Origin: Bradyrhizobium sp. NP1
GTDB taxonomy: Bacteria; Pseudomonadota; Alphaproteobacteria; Rhizobiales; Xanthobacteraceae
NCBI RefSeq assembly: GCF_030378205.1
Contig: NZ_CP127385.1
Location: forward strand, 6,426,001-6,490,000
DNA: 64,000 nt
Direction of reading: 5' to 3'
A program made the position numbers and the translations under genes. Position 1 is the stretch's first letter. Each line of letters begins with the position of its first letter. The notes beneath the pieces are model-generated. The model was not told the DNA's origin. It ran no database searches and was given only the letters and a program-made list of their open reading frames with translations. Below are positions 41,360 through 48,682 of this stretch, piece by piece.

Positions 41360-41827
41360 ATGTCAGCCTTCTCCGAACACCATGAGCCCGCCACCGTTGC
41401 CGATCGCCTGGGCGAGGCAGCGGGCGCGAGCGAAAGCCTCTTGCGCGACGTCATCGACAAGGCATGCCGCCGATTCCCGTCACTTGGTCAGCGCGAGAAG
41501 AGTGCGCAGGTCGAACGCTTCATCGCATCGCGCGCCTGGACGGACGCGGCGCTGGCGCTGATCGAGCTGGAACTGCCGCTGTGGCAGCTGCGCCGCATCG
41601 CCTATGATGGCGGCGAATGGTACTGCGCCCTGTCCCGAACCTGCGGCCTTCCCGACTGGCTCGATCAATCGGTCGAGGCGCGGCACACCGATCTGGCGCT
41701 GGCATTGCTCGCCGCGCTTGTCGAGGTCCAGCGCATAGCGGCGCCGGAAAGCCGGCCGAGCGTCCCGACGGTCGCGTGCGACGCGCGGCCGCTCGATGAG
41801 CCGCTCTGCTGCGACAATTTCGGCTGA
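41360..41827 (+). CDS. Hypothetical protein, 155 aa
   Basis: I do not recognise a family. The protein is soluble and mostly helical by composition, with segments such as RRFPSLGQREKSAQVERFIASR and WTDAALALIELELPLWQLRRIAYDGGEWYCALS. The pairing of WQLRRI with GEWYCALS suggests a small globular fold. The ATG at 41360 is divergent from the kdp operon and preceded by a variant of the shared direct-repeat motif. The next gene begins 3 nt after its stop, so the two are co-transcribed. Confidence 0.7.
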   Translation: MSAFSEHHEPATVADRLGEAAGASESLLRDVIDKACRRFPSLGQREKSAQVERFIASRAWTDAALALIELELPLWQLRRIAYDGGEWYCALSRTCGLPDWLDQSVEARHTDLALALLAALVEVQRIAAPESRPSVPTVACDARPLDEPLCCDNFG

Positions 41828-41830
41828 GCG

Positions 41831-42145
41831 ATGAAGAACCGCATGCCGGAGCAGCGAAGCCTGGTGCAGCCGCCGAGCCGGTCGAGACGGCTGAATTCGA
41901 AGCAGGCACTCGTTCGTTTCGGCTTCCGCATTCTCATCCTCGGCGGATTTGCGGCCTTCAGCAGCATCGGATTCGAACGGGGTCTTGCGACGCTGCTGTG
42001 GATGTCGATCGTGCTGTGCGCCGTCATCGGCACCATCAGGCGCGAACCGGTCTTTGGCCCGATCCTCAACCATTGGGACGAGGCCGCTGCCTATGCCGCG
42101 CTCTACGCGCTGGTCGGCGCGCTCGGCCTCCACGCGCCGGCCTGA
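41831..42145 (+). CDS. Small membrane protein, 104 aa
   Basis: A basic N-terminus (about 30 residues with many Arg/Lys) is followed by hydrophobic segments at about 30-48 (ILILGGFAAFSSIGF), 50-66 (LATLLWMSIVLCAVIGT) and 86-102 (AAAYAALYALVGALGLHA), so two or three membrane spans. No family recognised. It starts 3 nt after the preceding gene and both may be controlled by the motif upstream of 41360. Positive-inside logic puts the N-terminus in the cytoplasm. Confidence 0.68.
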   Translation: MKNRMPEQRSLVQPPSRSRRLNSKQALVRFGFRILILGGFAAFSSIGFERGLATLLWMSIVLCAVIGTIRREPVFGPILNHWDEAAAYAALYALVGALGLHAPA

Positions 42146-42152
42146 CGGCCGC

Positions 42153-42200
42153 TATGCCGCGCCTATAAGATCGATTTCGCGTTGCCCTCGAATTCATATC
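42153..42200 (+). promoter_or_regulatory. KdpE-like direct-repeat motif before the 42331 gene
   Basis: TATGCCGCGCC, TATAAGATCGA, TTTCGCGTTGC, CCTCGAATTCA, TATC at exact 11-nt steps. It has the same half-site spacing and the same CTCG position as the kdp copy. The last unit is 131 nt before the GTG at 42331. Confidence 0.6.
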
Positions 42201-42330
42201 TGCCCGGGACGATATTGGCGCCGTGAGCAACAAGCCTGCCTCAGCCGCCCATCGTCGGCGCATTCCTCCGAAAACGCAGTCCGCTGGTCCGGTGCGCAGG
42301 CCCTGCTCCATCTTTGAAAGGAACAGCAAC

Positions 42331-42603
42331 GTGAAGCTCGTCGAACCTCCATCGTGCAGTTTGCCTTCCAGCGTCGTCTTCATCGGCCGCGACAGCCACG
42401 GCCATTGGGTCGCGCAAGAACAGAATGGCCGCTTCGGCGGCCTGTTCGTCAACCGCGCGCAAGCTGTCAAATACGCATTGTTCGAGAACGGCCAGCACCC
42501 CGAAATGATCGTCGAGCTCTCGGGTGCGATCGAGCTCGATACCGACGGCGGACTGCTTTCACCCCGGCGCGGCAGGGCGCGCAAGACCCAGGCTACCGCC
42601 TGA
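42331..42603 (+). CDS. Hypothetical protein, 90 aa
   Basis: Starting at GTG 42331 (AAGGA 8 nt upstream) the protein begins MKLVEPPSCSLPSSVVFIGRD and contains HGHWVAQEQNGRFGGLFVNRAQAVKYALFENG, a compact beta-alpha pattern ending in a basic tail. A GTG at 42223 in the same frame would add 36 Arg/Pro-rich residues with no ribosome binding site, so I prefer the shorter form. No family recognised with confidence. The direct-repeat motif at 42153-42200 is its likely control region. Confidence 0.65.
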   Translation: MKLVEPPSCSLPSSVVFIGRDSHGHWVAQEQNGRFGGLFVNRAQAVKYALFENGQHPEMIVELSGAIELDTDGGLLSPRRGRARKTQATA

Positions 42604-42629
42604 CGCCGTCGTTCACGCGGGAGGACCAG

Positions 42630-43073
42630 ATGATCGAACCTCGTTCGGATTCAGATCGGGAGCAGCTCGTCGATACCCTGATCGCGCTGACGCACATGTC
42701 CAATCATCATCGCACCATCGTCGGCGGCGAAGATGGCGTGGAGCTGCTTCCGGCGCTTCGGCGCCGCGGACTGGTTCGCATCACGCTTGCCGCGGCGAGC
42801 CGTATCGGGAAGGGACAGTATCCGGTCGGCCTGATTGCGGGCGCTAGCACGCCGGCGGCGATCGAAACCGCGCTCGCCCGGATCTCGCCTTACCTCGGCG
42901 CCAGCGCTGCTGTCGCCGTCGTCATCGCATCGCGCGATGCGGAGTGCTGCCTGACCATCCGCAACAAGCTGGAACGGATGGGCTTCCGGATCGAAGCCGG
43001 TGTGCGGTGCCAGCTCGGCCTGGTGCTCTCGGCCCGGCGTCTGGGTTTCAACCACATGAAAGAGGCGGCCTAG
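42630..43073 (+). CDS. Hypothetical protein, 147 aa
   Basis: ATG 42630 has a GGGAGGA ribosome binding site 6 nt upstream and follows the previous gene by 26 nt. The sequence shows an alternating strand/helix pattern: LVRITLAAASRIGKGQYPVGLIAG, then AAVAVVIASRDAECCLTIRNKLERMGFRIEAG. This could be a small alpha/beta fold. I do not recognise a family. It is probably co-transcribed with the 42331 gene and possibly with the DapA-like gene 16 nt downstream. Confidence 0.65.
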   Translation: MIEPRSDSDREQLVDTLIALTHMSNHHRTIVGGEDGVELLPALRRRGLVRITLAAASRIGKGQYPVGLIAGASTPAAIETALARISPYLGASAAVAVVIASRDAECCLTIRNKLERMGFRIEAGVRCQLGLVLSARRLGFNHMKEAA

Positions 43074-43089
43074 CCGTTACAAGCCCGCC

Positions 43090-44013
43090 ATGACGACCGC
43101 CGTCGACTCCGCTTCCTGGCTCACGGGCTACATCCCCGATCTCCCGACCCCTTTCGATGCGGCCGGCGGGCTCGATCTCGAGGCTTTCGCGCGGCTTTGC
43201 GCGCGCCAGATCGAGGCAGGCGTGCCTGCGGTCGTGGTCTGCGAAACTGCCGGCGAGGCATCGACACTGACGCTTGCCGAGCGCAAAGCCATCATTCGCA
43301 CCGCGGCCGGGATCGCGCGCGGGCGCGCCCGGATCATCGCCGGCGCCGGCTCGAACGCCACCGCACGTGCCATCGAGCTGGCGCACTGCGCGGAAGCGGC
43401 AGGCGCCGACGCCGTCCTTTCGGTCGTGCCCTATTACAACAAGCCGATGCAGGCGGGCATCTACCAGCACTTCCGGGCCATCGCCGATGATAGTCGCCTG
43501 CCGATCATCATCCACGATGCGCCCGCGCGAACGGTTCGCGAGCTCGCCGACGACACGCTCGCAAAGCTGGCGCAATCGAGCCGGTTCGTGGCCTTGCGCG
43601 ACGGAGCCGGCGATGTCGGCCGACCGCTGCGTCTGGCGGGCCTGCTCCGCCCGGGATTCCGGCTGCTATCCGGCCATGATGCAACCGCGCTCGGCTATAT
43701 CGCGGGCGGCGGTGATGGCTGCATCTCGGCGGTTTCCAACGTCATGCCTGACCTCTGCCAGGCGATCTTCACCAATCTGAAGCAAGGCCGACCGCAGGCG
43801 GCGCGGCACCTGTTCAGGCGACTGATACCGCTGCAAGCCTGCCTTGCCGACGCCGATCCCGCCGCGCTCAAATATGCGTTGAGCCTTCTTGGTCTGTTGC
43901 GACCGGATTCGCGGCTGCCCATCGTTGAACCGGACGACGCTGCGAAAGCCGTAATCGCAAGAGCCGTCGCCGGGGTGGCCGACGAGGATTTGGCCTGGGC
44001 AGCCGAGGCATAG
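43090..44013 (+). CDS. DapA/NAL-family protein lacking the Schiff-base lysine
   Basis: A 307-aa protein with the dihydrodipicolinate synthase/N-acetylneuraminate lyase TIM-barrel layout: CETAGEASTLTLAER (51-65, the GTTGES loop) and VVPYYNKP (112-119). Residues normally catalytic are changed. The tyrosine of the YNVPxRT loop is His142 in IIHDAPART, and the Schiff-base lysine of the IKEATG strand is Arg170 in VALRDGAGD. It therefore cannot work as a standard class I aldolase through that lysine. It lies among small genes of unknown function, not near lysine-biosynthesis genes, so I do not call it dapA. Confidence 0.82.
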   Translation: MTTAVDSASWLTGYIPDLPTPFDAAGGLDLEAFARLCARQIEAGVPAVVVCETAGEASTLTLAERKAIIRTAAGIARGRARIIAGAGSNATARAIELAHCAEAAGADAVLSVVPYYNKPMQAGIYQHFRAIADDSRLPIIIHDAPARTVRELADDTLAKLAQSSRFVALRDGAGDVGRPLRLAGLLRPGFRLLSGHDATALGYIAGGGDGCISAVSNVMPDLCQAIFTNLKQGRPQAARHLFRRLIPLQACLADADPAALKYALSLLGLLRPDSRLPIVEPDDAAKAVIARAVAGVADEDLAWAAEA

Positions 44014-44043
44014 ATCTGAACGACGCGCCTGGGAGGCGCCGTC

Positions 44044-44445
44044 ATGAATGCACCACCCTCGATTCAACCGCATGCGAAGATGCTGCGCGCGTGGCAGCTG
44101 GCGATCCTGCGCTTCGCGGTGACCCACGACAATGCCGACCGGCTGAACGTGATCACCATCGCGGGCGAGCTCGACGCGCTCGGACGGACGGGGCACAGCA
44201 AGGCGACGTTCAGCTATTTCCGCAGGGCAAGCGCCGAGCTTTGCGCCGCCATCCTGCGGCCGGACGAGCCTGACAATGCGGTCCTGCGCGAATTTATCGC
44301 GCGCACCGACGATATCAGGCTCAGGCGCGCCTTCACCGCGGTCGTCAGCGTCGAACCGCAGGAAGCGCGCCAGCCGCGAAGGACGGCCCGACGCGATATC
44401 GGATTGTGGCGGGGATTGCCGGCACGGCGCAACAGCTCGCCGTAA
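44044..44445 (+). CDS. Hypothetical protein, 133 aa
   Basis: ATG 44044 has GGGAGG within 10 nt upstream and follows the DapA-like gene by 30 nt. The protein is largely helical (MLRAWQLAILRFAVTHDNADRLNVITIAGELDAL) with a basic C-terminal tail. I do not recognise the family. A GCGCC-TGGGA-GGCGC hairpin (44025-44039) covers its ribosome binding site and could modulate translation. Confidence 0.62.
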   Translation: MNAPPSIQPHAKMLRAWQLAILRFAVTHDNADRLNVITIAGELDALGRTGHSKATFSYFRRASAELCAAILRPDEPDNAVLREFIARTDDIRLRRAFTAVVSVEPQEARQPRRTARRDIGLWRGLPARRNSSP

Positions 44446-44461
44446 GACGGGTCGCTGCAGG

Positions 44462-44659
44462 CTAGGTGCCGGAGGCCGGGAATCGTTCGCCGGGATGCTT
44501 CTCGCGCCACTTGGGTCCAGGACCGCGCATGTAGTGGTTTTCCGGCCGGTACTTCCGGCGGGGACCGTGCCAGGTCGGAAAGAGGAACGCCAGCAGAGAG
44601 CCGACGGCGCCGCTGGTCAGCCAGCGCAATTCCGATGCGACGGACGGAAGCGGTTTCAT
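44462..44659 (-). CDS. Small hypothetical protein, 65 aa
   Basis: ATG 44659 is preceded by a near-perfect AGGAGGT ribosome binding site that overlaps the end region of the gene upstream. The peptide has a short hydrophobic stretch (GAVGSLLAFLFPTW) and then a Pro/Arg/His-rich tail with GPRRKYRPENHYMRGPGPKWREKHPGE. A membrane-associated or peripheral protein is possible. No family recognised. It forms a two-gene unit with 44665-44907. Confidence 0.65.
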   Translation of the reverse strand: MKPLPSVASELRWLTSGAVGSLLAFLFPTWHGPRRKYRPENHYMRGPGPKWREKHPGERFPASGT

Positions 44660-44664
44660 GTCGG

Positions 44665-44907
44665 CTACCTCCTGCCGATGCCGTGATATCCAGGATCGCG
44701 CTGCGCGCGCCGCAGTCTCGCATCGGCCATCGCCTCGATCGCGAAGCGCAGATAGAAGTTGACGCGATTGAGCGCGGCGCGACCGCGCCCCCATTTGCGC
44801 TGCGGCGTGCTGCCGAACCGGTAGCCGCGCCACGACGGATCCACACCCCCTGCGCTGCCGGGCGGCAACGCGCGTTCGTCACGATTGCTGCCAGGAAAAT
44901 GCACCAT
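44665..44907 (-). CDS. Small hypothetical protein, 80 aa
   Basis: ATG 44907 has GAGGAG 8 nt upstream. The protein is basic (VDPSWRGYRFGSTPQRKWGRG) and ends with a helix-like RVNFYLRFAIEAMADARLRRA. No family recognised. It is 5 nt upstream of the 65-aa gene, so the pair is an operon. Its promoter region carries the shared direct-repeat motif (44958-45005). Confidence 0.62.
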   Translation of the reverse strand: MVHFPGSNRDERALPPGSAGGVDPSWRGYRFGSTPQRKWGRGRAALNRVNFYLRFAIEAMADARLRRAQRDPGYHGIGRR

Positions 44908-44957
44908 CGCCGGACTCCTCGCTTACATCGACTTCGAAGCGAACATGAGCGCAGGCG

Positions 44958-45005
44958 CATAGGAAATCGAGACGACATTCCGCTCGAACCCATAGCGGCG
45001 GCATA
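44958..45005 (-). promoter_or_regulatory. KdpE-like direct-repeat motif before the 44907 gene
   Basis: On the minus strand TATGCCGCCGC, TATGGGTTCGA, GCGGAATGTCG, TCTCGATTTCC, TATG, at exact 11-nt steps. The last unit is 51 nt before the ATG at 44907. Confidence 0.62.
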
Positions 45006-45042
45006 AGAACCGATTGCGAAAAAGCCGCGCGGCGGCGGCGCT

Positions 45043-45090
45043 TACATTCCTCCTATGACGCGGCGCACCAGGTCCTCTCGCATTCCTATG
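45043..45090 (+). promoter_or_regulatory. KdpE-like direct-repeat motif before the 45190 gene
   Basis: TACATTCCTCC, TATGACGCGGC, GCACCAGGTCC, TCTCGCATTCC, TATG at exact 11-nt steps. The half-sites CTTACA-N5-CCTATG include a TTACA element like the second E. coli KdpE half-site. It is divergent from the 44958-45005 copy. Confidence 0.62.
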
Positions 45091-45189
45091 CCGGCATCGA
45101 CACATTGCGCGCATCAAACGCGCAAGCGAACGATCATCGGCTGCCGACCTGGCTGCCGATGATCGCAGCCAGATCCGGGAATTTCTTCC

Positions 45190-45378
45190 ATGACAATGCT
45201 GACGCAGGGCTTCGAACGGAACACCTACCCGCAGGCGACGACGAAAACCGCGCCAAGGGCGTTGCTTGCCGCCGTGAGACGATTCTGCAAGGGCGCCGCT
45301 ATCGTGCTGGCGGCAGGCACCCTGCTTGCAGGCGTCATCGCGCTGAAGGCGGCAATCTACATGCCGCATCTGCAGTGA
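45190..45378 (+). CDS. Small membrane protein, 62 aa
   Basis: ATG 45190. The N-terminal 30 residues are polar and basic. One membrane span follows (about 34-55, KGAAIVLAAGTLLAGVIALKAA) with a short external tail IYMPHLQ. This is N-in, C-out by positive-inside reasoning. No family recognised. It is 99 nt downstream of the shared direct-repeat motif and just before a dispersed palindromic repeat that may act as its terminator. Confidence 0.6.
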   Translation: MTMLTQGFERNTYPQATTKTAPRALLAAVRRFCKGAAIVLAAGTLLAGVIALKAAIYMPHLQ

Positions 45379-45386
45379 TGCGCCCC

Positions 45387-45517
45387 TAGAGCGTGATCCG
45401 GAAAAGTGTGTAGCGGTTTTCCCTCGCGACAAACGCGAAACGCGTTTGCGCGGAGATCATGCTCAATTAGGAATCTAAAGCGCGATGACGATTCAACCTG
45501 ATCTCATCGTGCTCTAG
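45387..45517. repeat. Dispersed Rhizobiales-type palindromic repeat (TAGAGC...GCTCTA)
   Basis: A 131-bp element with inverted ends TAGAGC / GCTCTA. It contains two fold-back parts: AGAGCGTGATCCGGAAAAG with GGAGATCATGCTC, and AAAGCGCGATGA with TCTCATCGTGCTCT. I recognise this as a common intergenic repeat in Bradyrhizobium and relatives. It sits between two convergent genes. Confidence 0.8.
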
Positions 45518-45540
45518 CCGCGATCGCAGCGGCCGGACCG

Positions 45541-45801
45541 TCAGAAGTCCCATTTGTCGCCGAGAATGAGCGGCTGCTGCGGATATTTCTTCAGCGCCTG
45601 CGGGCCGGCTTCCCCGTCGCCATAGTGCGGGCGAAACATCAGCTCGCTCTGCAGGCGTCGCACCTTGGCGGCGACGATCGCGCGATGCAGCGTGCGGAGC
45701 GTCACGCGAACCCATTTGCGCGCACGCGTCAGCGTGAAGCGGCTCTGGCCGGCAACACCGTGCCGGTCTTCGTTGTAAAGGTGTAGCAAGGTCATGCCCA
45801 T
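45541..45801 (-). CDS. Small hypothetical protein, 86 aa
   Basis: ATG 45801, or 45795 two codons later. The protein is basic and soluble: RFTLTRARKWVRVTLRTLHRAIVAAKVRRLQSELMFRPHYG looks like an amphipathic helical core, ending LILGDKWDF. No family recognised. The direct-repeat motif 45859-45906 lies 58 nt upstream. It is not FdsD, the small subunit sometimes found next to formate dehydrogenase, as judged from its lack of resemblance. Confidence 0.65.
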   Translation of the reverse strand: MGMTLLHLYNEDRHGVAGQSRFTLTRARKWVRVTLRTLHRAIVAAKVRRLQSELMFRPHYGDGEAGPQALKKYPQQPLILGDKWDF

Positions 45802-45858
45802 CGTCCCAATGCCGGCGCGGGCGAACCGCGCCGGAAGTCAGGAAGATGCGAAGGCCGG

Positions 45859-45906
45859 CATAGGAAATCGAGAGGGCGGGCGGCCGCGCCGCATAGGCGC
45901 GGCATA
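45859..45906 (-). promoter_or_regulatory. KdpE-like direct-repeat motif before the 45801 gene
   Basis: On the minus strand TATGCCGCGCC, TATGCGGCGCG, GCCGCCCGCCC, TCTCGATTTCC, TATG at exact 11-nt steps. It shares TCTCGATTTCCTATGC with the 44958 copy although the middle unit differs completely. It lies between the fdhA stop and the small gene. Confidence 0.62.
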
Positions 45907-45916
45907 AAGGCGGCCG

Positions 45917-48682
45917 CTATTCGGCCGCCGAACGGAGTTCCGCCTTCTCGGCGCGCACCGCGCAGAACTTGAACTCCGGAATCTTGCCGAACGGATCGAG
46001 CGCCGGGTTGGTGAGCAGGTTCGCGGCCGCCTCCGCATAGCAGAACGGCATGAACACCATATTCTCCGGCACGTCGCGATCGGAGCGCACCTTGATCTCG
46101 ACCGCGCCGCGGCGAGTCTCGAGGCGGACGAAATCGCCAGGCTTCAGGTTCATGCGCCGCATGTCCTTCGGCGTCATGAACGCCACCGCCTCCGGCTCGA
46201 TCTCGTCGAGCACTTGGGAGCGGCGCGTCATCGAGCCGGTGTGCCAGTGCTCGAGCACGCGGCCGGTGGAGAGCACCATCGGATATTCGTCGTCGGGCAG
46301 TTCGTCCGGCGGAATGACTTTCGCCGGCACGATCTTGCCGCGGCCGCTTTCGGTCGGGAATCCCGTGGTGAAGATGATCTCGTTGCCGGGCTTGCCGGGA
46401 TCGTCGGCCGGATAGGTCACGGCGCCCTCGCGCACCAGCCGCTCCCAGCTGATGTTGGCGAGCGACGGCATCAGCTGCGCCATTTCGGTGTAGACGTCGG
46501 CGGGCCCGGCGTAATTCCAGGGCAGGCCCATGCGCTTGCCGATCTCCTGGATGATCCAGAGATCCTGCCGCGCGTCGCCGGGCGGCTTGATCACCTCGCG
46601 CGCGAGCTGCACGCGGCGATCGGTGTTGGTGAAGGTGCCGGATTTCTCCGCAAAGGCCGATGCCGGCAGGATCACGTCGGCGTGGAACGCCGTCTCGGTG
46701 ACGAACAGGTCCTGCACCACGAGATGCTCGAGCTTGGCGAGCGCCTCGCGCGCGTGTTGCAGGTCGGGATCGGACATCGCCGGGTTCTCACCCTCGATAT
46801 ACATGCCGCGGATCTCGCCGGCATGGATCGCGTTCATGATCTCGACCACGGTCAGCCCGCGGACCGGATCAAGATCCTTCTGCCACAGCTTCTCGAAGGC
46901 ACCGCGCATGTCGTCGCGCCCGACCGGCTGGTAGTCGGGCAGGAACATCGGGATCAGGCCGGCGTCGGAAGCGCCCTGCACGTTGTTCTGGCCGCGCAGC
47001 GGATGCAGGCCGGTGCCGGGCCGGCCGACCTGGCCGGTGATCAGCGCGAGCGCGATCAGGCAGCGCGCATTGTCGGTGCCATGGACGTGCTGGCTGATGC
47101 CCATGCCCCAGAAGATGATCGAGGACTTGGCGCGCGCATACATGCGTGCCACCTCGCGCAGGGTCTCGGCCGGGATGCCGCAGATCGGCGCCATCTTCTC
47201 CGGCGTGAACTCCTTGATCTTGGTCTTCAGCTCGTCATAGCCCTCGGTGTAGCCGGCGATGTATTGCTCGTCCGTCAGGCCTTCGGTGATGATGGTGTTG
47301 ATCATTGCGTTGAGCAGCGCGACGTCCGAGCCCGGCTTGAACGCGAGATGCTTGTAGGCATGGCGCGACAGCGTCTGCCGGCGCGGATCGATCACGATCA
47401 GCTTGGCGCCGTTCTTGGCGGCGTTCTTGATGAAGGTCGCCGCGACCGGATGGTTCACGGTCGGGTTGGCGCCGATCACGATGATGACCTCGGCGTCGAG
47501 CGCGGCGGCAAATGGCGCCGACACCGCGCCCGAGCTCAGGCCTTCGAACAGCGCTGCGACCGAGGACGCATGGCACAGCCGCGTGCAGTGATCGACGTTG
47601 TTGGAGCCGAAGCCGGTGCGCACCAGCTTCTGGAACAGATAGGCTTCCTCGTTGGACCCCTTGGCCGAGCCGAAGCCGGCCAGCGCCTTGACGCCGTGCG
47701 TGTCGCGGATCCTGACGAGACCACCCGCGGCAAGGTCAAGCGCCTCCTCCCAGGAGGCCTCGCGGAAATGCGTGAACGGGTTGGCCGGGTCGACCTGGTC
47801 GTTGGCGTCCTTCTTCGCATTGGGCAGCCGCACCAGCGGCTTGGTGATGCGATGCGGATGATGGATGTAGTCGAAGCCGAAGCGGCCCTTGACGCAGAGG
47901 CGGTTGTGGTTGGCCGGGCCGTCGCGGCCCTCGGCATAGATCACCTTCTCGTCCTTGACCTGATAGGTGACCTGGCAGCCGACGCCGCAGAACGGGCAGA
48001 GCGAGTCGACCTTCCGGTCCGCATAGGTGACGCGGGTCTGCCTGTCGTCGAGCATGACGGCCGGCATCAGCGCGCCGGTCGGACAGGCCTGCACGCACTC
48101 GCCGCAGGCCACGCAGGTGGACTCGCCCATCGGATCGTCGAAGTCGAACACGATCTTGGAGTCGTGGTTGCGGTAGGCCATGCCGATGACGTCGTTGACC
48201 TGCACTTCGCGGCAGGCGCGCACGCATAGCCCGCACTGGATGCAGGCATCGAGGTTGACACGCATCGCCGGATGGCTGGCATCGCTCGCCCAGCGCTCGG
48301 CGGCCGGGAAACGGCTCTCGGTGACGCCGGACTTTTCAGCCCAGTGCCAGAACTTCGAATCCGGATCGTGCGAGGTCTCGCGCGCCGGCTGGTCGGCAAC
48401 GAGCAGCTCCATCACCATCTTCTGCGCCGCGACGGCGCGGTCGCTCGCGGTCTTCACCTTCATGCCGACGGTCGGCGTCCGCTTGCAGGATGCCGCCAGC
48501 ACGCGCTCGCCCTCGATCTCGACCATGCAGGCGCGGCAATTGCCGTCCGGCCGGTAGTCCGGCTCCGGCGAGTAGCACAGATGCGGGATTTCGTTACCCT
48601 GGCGCTTGGCGACCTGCCAGATGGTCTCGCCGGGCTTGGCCTGCACCTGCTTGCCGTCGAGCTCGAACGTGATCTTGGTCAT
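45917..48682 (-). CDS. fdsA: NAD-dependent formate dehydrogenase, alpha (molybdenum) subunit
   Basis: The catalytic subunit, oxidising formate to CO2 in the cytoplasm. The 921-aa protein has an N-terminal [2Fe-2S] domain (CYSPEPDYRPDGNCRAC...ASC), a His/Cys region, and two [4Fe-4S] clusters (CIQCGLCVRAC, CVACGECVQACP). The Mo-bisMGD domain opens with CPFCGVGCQVTY. Cys370 in HCTRLCHASS is the expected Mo ligand (Cys rather than selenocysteine). It overlaps the diaphorase subunit gene by 4 nt. Electrons pass to NAD+ via that subunit. It needs FdhD and the MGD pathway encoded about 8 kb away. Confidence 0.94.
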   Translation of the reverse strand: MTKITFELDGKQVQAKPGETIWQVAKRQGNEIPHLCYSPEPDYRPDGNCRACMVEIEGERVLAASCKRTPTVGMKVKTASDRAVAAQKMVMELLVADQPARETSHDPDSKFWHWAEKSGVTESRFPAAERWASDASHPAMRVNLDACIQCGLCVRACREVQVNDVIGMAYRNHDSKIVFDFDDPMGESTCVACGECVQACPTGALMPAVMLDDRQTRVTYADRKVDSLCPFCGVGCQVTYQVKDEKVIYAEGRDGPANHNRLCVKGRFGFDYIHHPHRITKPLVRLPNAKKDANDQVDPANPFTHFREASWEEALDLAAGGLVRIRDTHGVKALAGFGSAKGSNEEAYLFQKLVRTGFGSNNVDHCTRLCHASSVAALFEGLSSGAVSAPFAAALDAEVIIVIGANPTVNHPVAATFIKNAAKNGAKLIVIDPRRQTLSRHAYKHLAFKPGSDVALLNAMINTIITEGLTDEQYIAGYTEGYDELKTKIKEFTPEKMAPICGIPAETLREVARMYARAKSSIIFWGMGISQHVHGTDNARCLIALALITGQVGRPGTGLHPLRGQNNVQGASDAGLIPMFLPDYQPVGRDDMRGAFEKLWQKDLDPVRGLTVVEIMNAIHAGEIRGMYIEGENPAMSDPDLQHAREALAKLEHLVVQDLFVTETAFHADVILPASAFAEKSGTFTNTDRRVQLAREVIKPPGDARQDLWIIQEIGKRMGLPWNYAGPADVYTEMAQLMPSLANISWERLVREGAVTYPADDPGKPGNEIIFTTGFPTESGRGKIVPAKVIPPDELPDDEYPMVLSTGRVLEHWHTGSMTRRSQVLDEIEPEAVAFMTPKDMRRMNLKPGDFVRLETRRGAVEIKVRSDRDVPENMVFMPFCYAEAAANLLTNPALDPFGKIPEFKFCAVRAEKAELRSAAE

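Noticed and set aside
43090..44013. Annotation as dapA (lysine biosynthesis)
   Set aside because: Schiff-base lysine and catalytic tyrosine are missing and the genomic setting is unrelated.
45541..45801. FdsD-type small subunit of formate dehydrogenase
   Set aside because: Right size and place, but no resemblance to the FdsD sequence pattern, and its own promoter-like motif separates it from fdsA.
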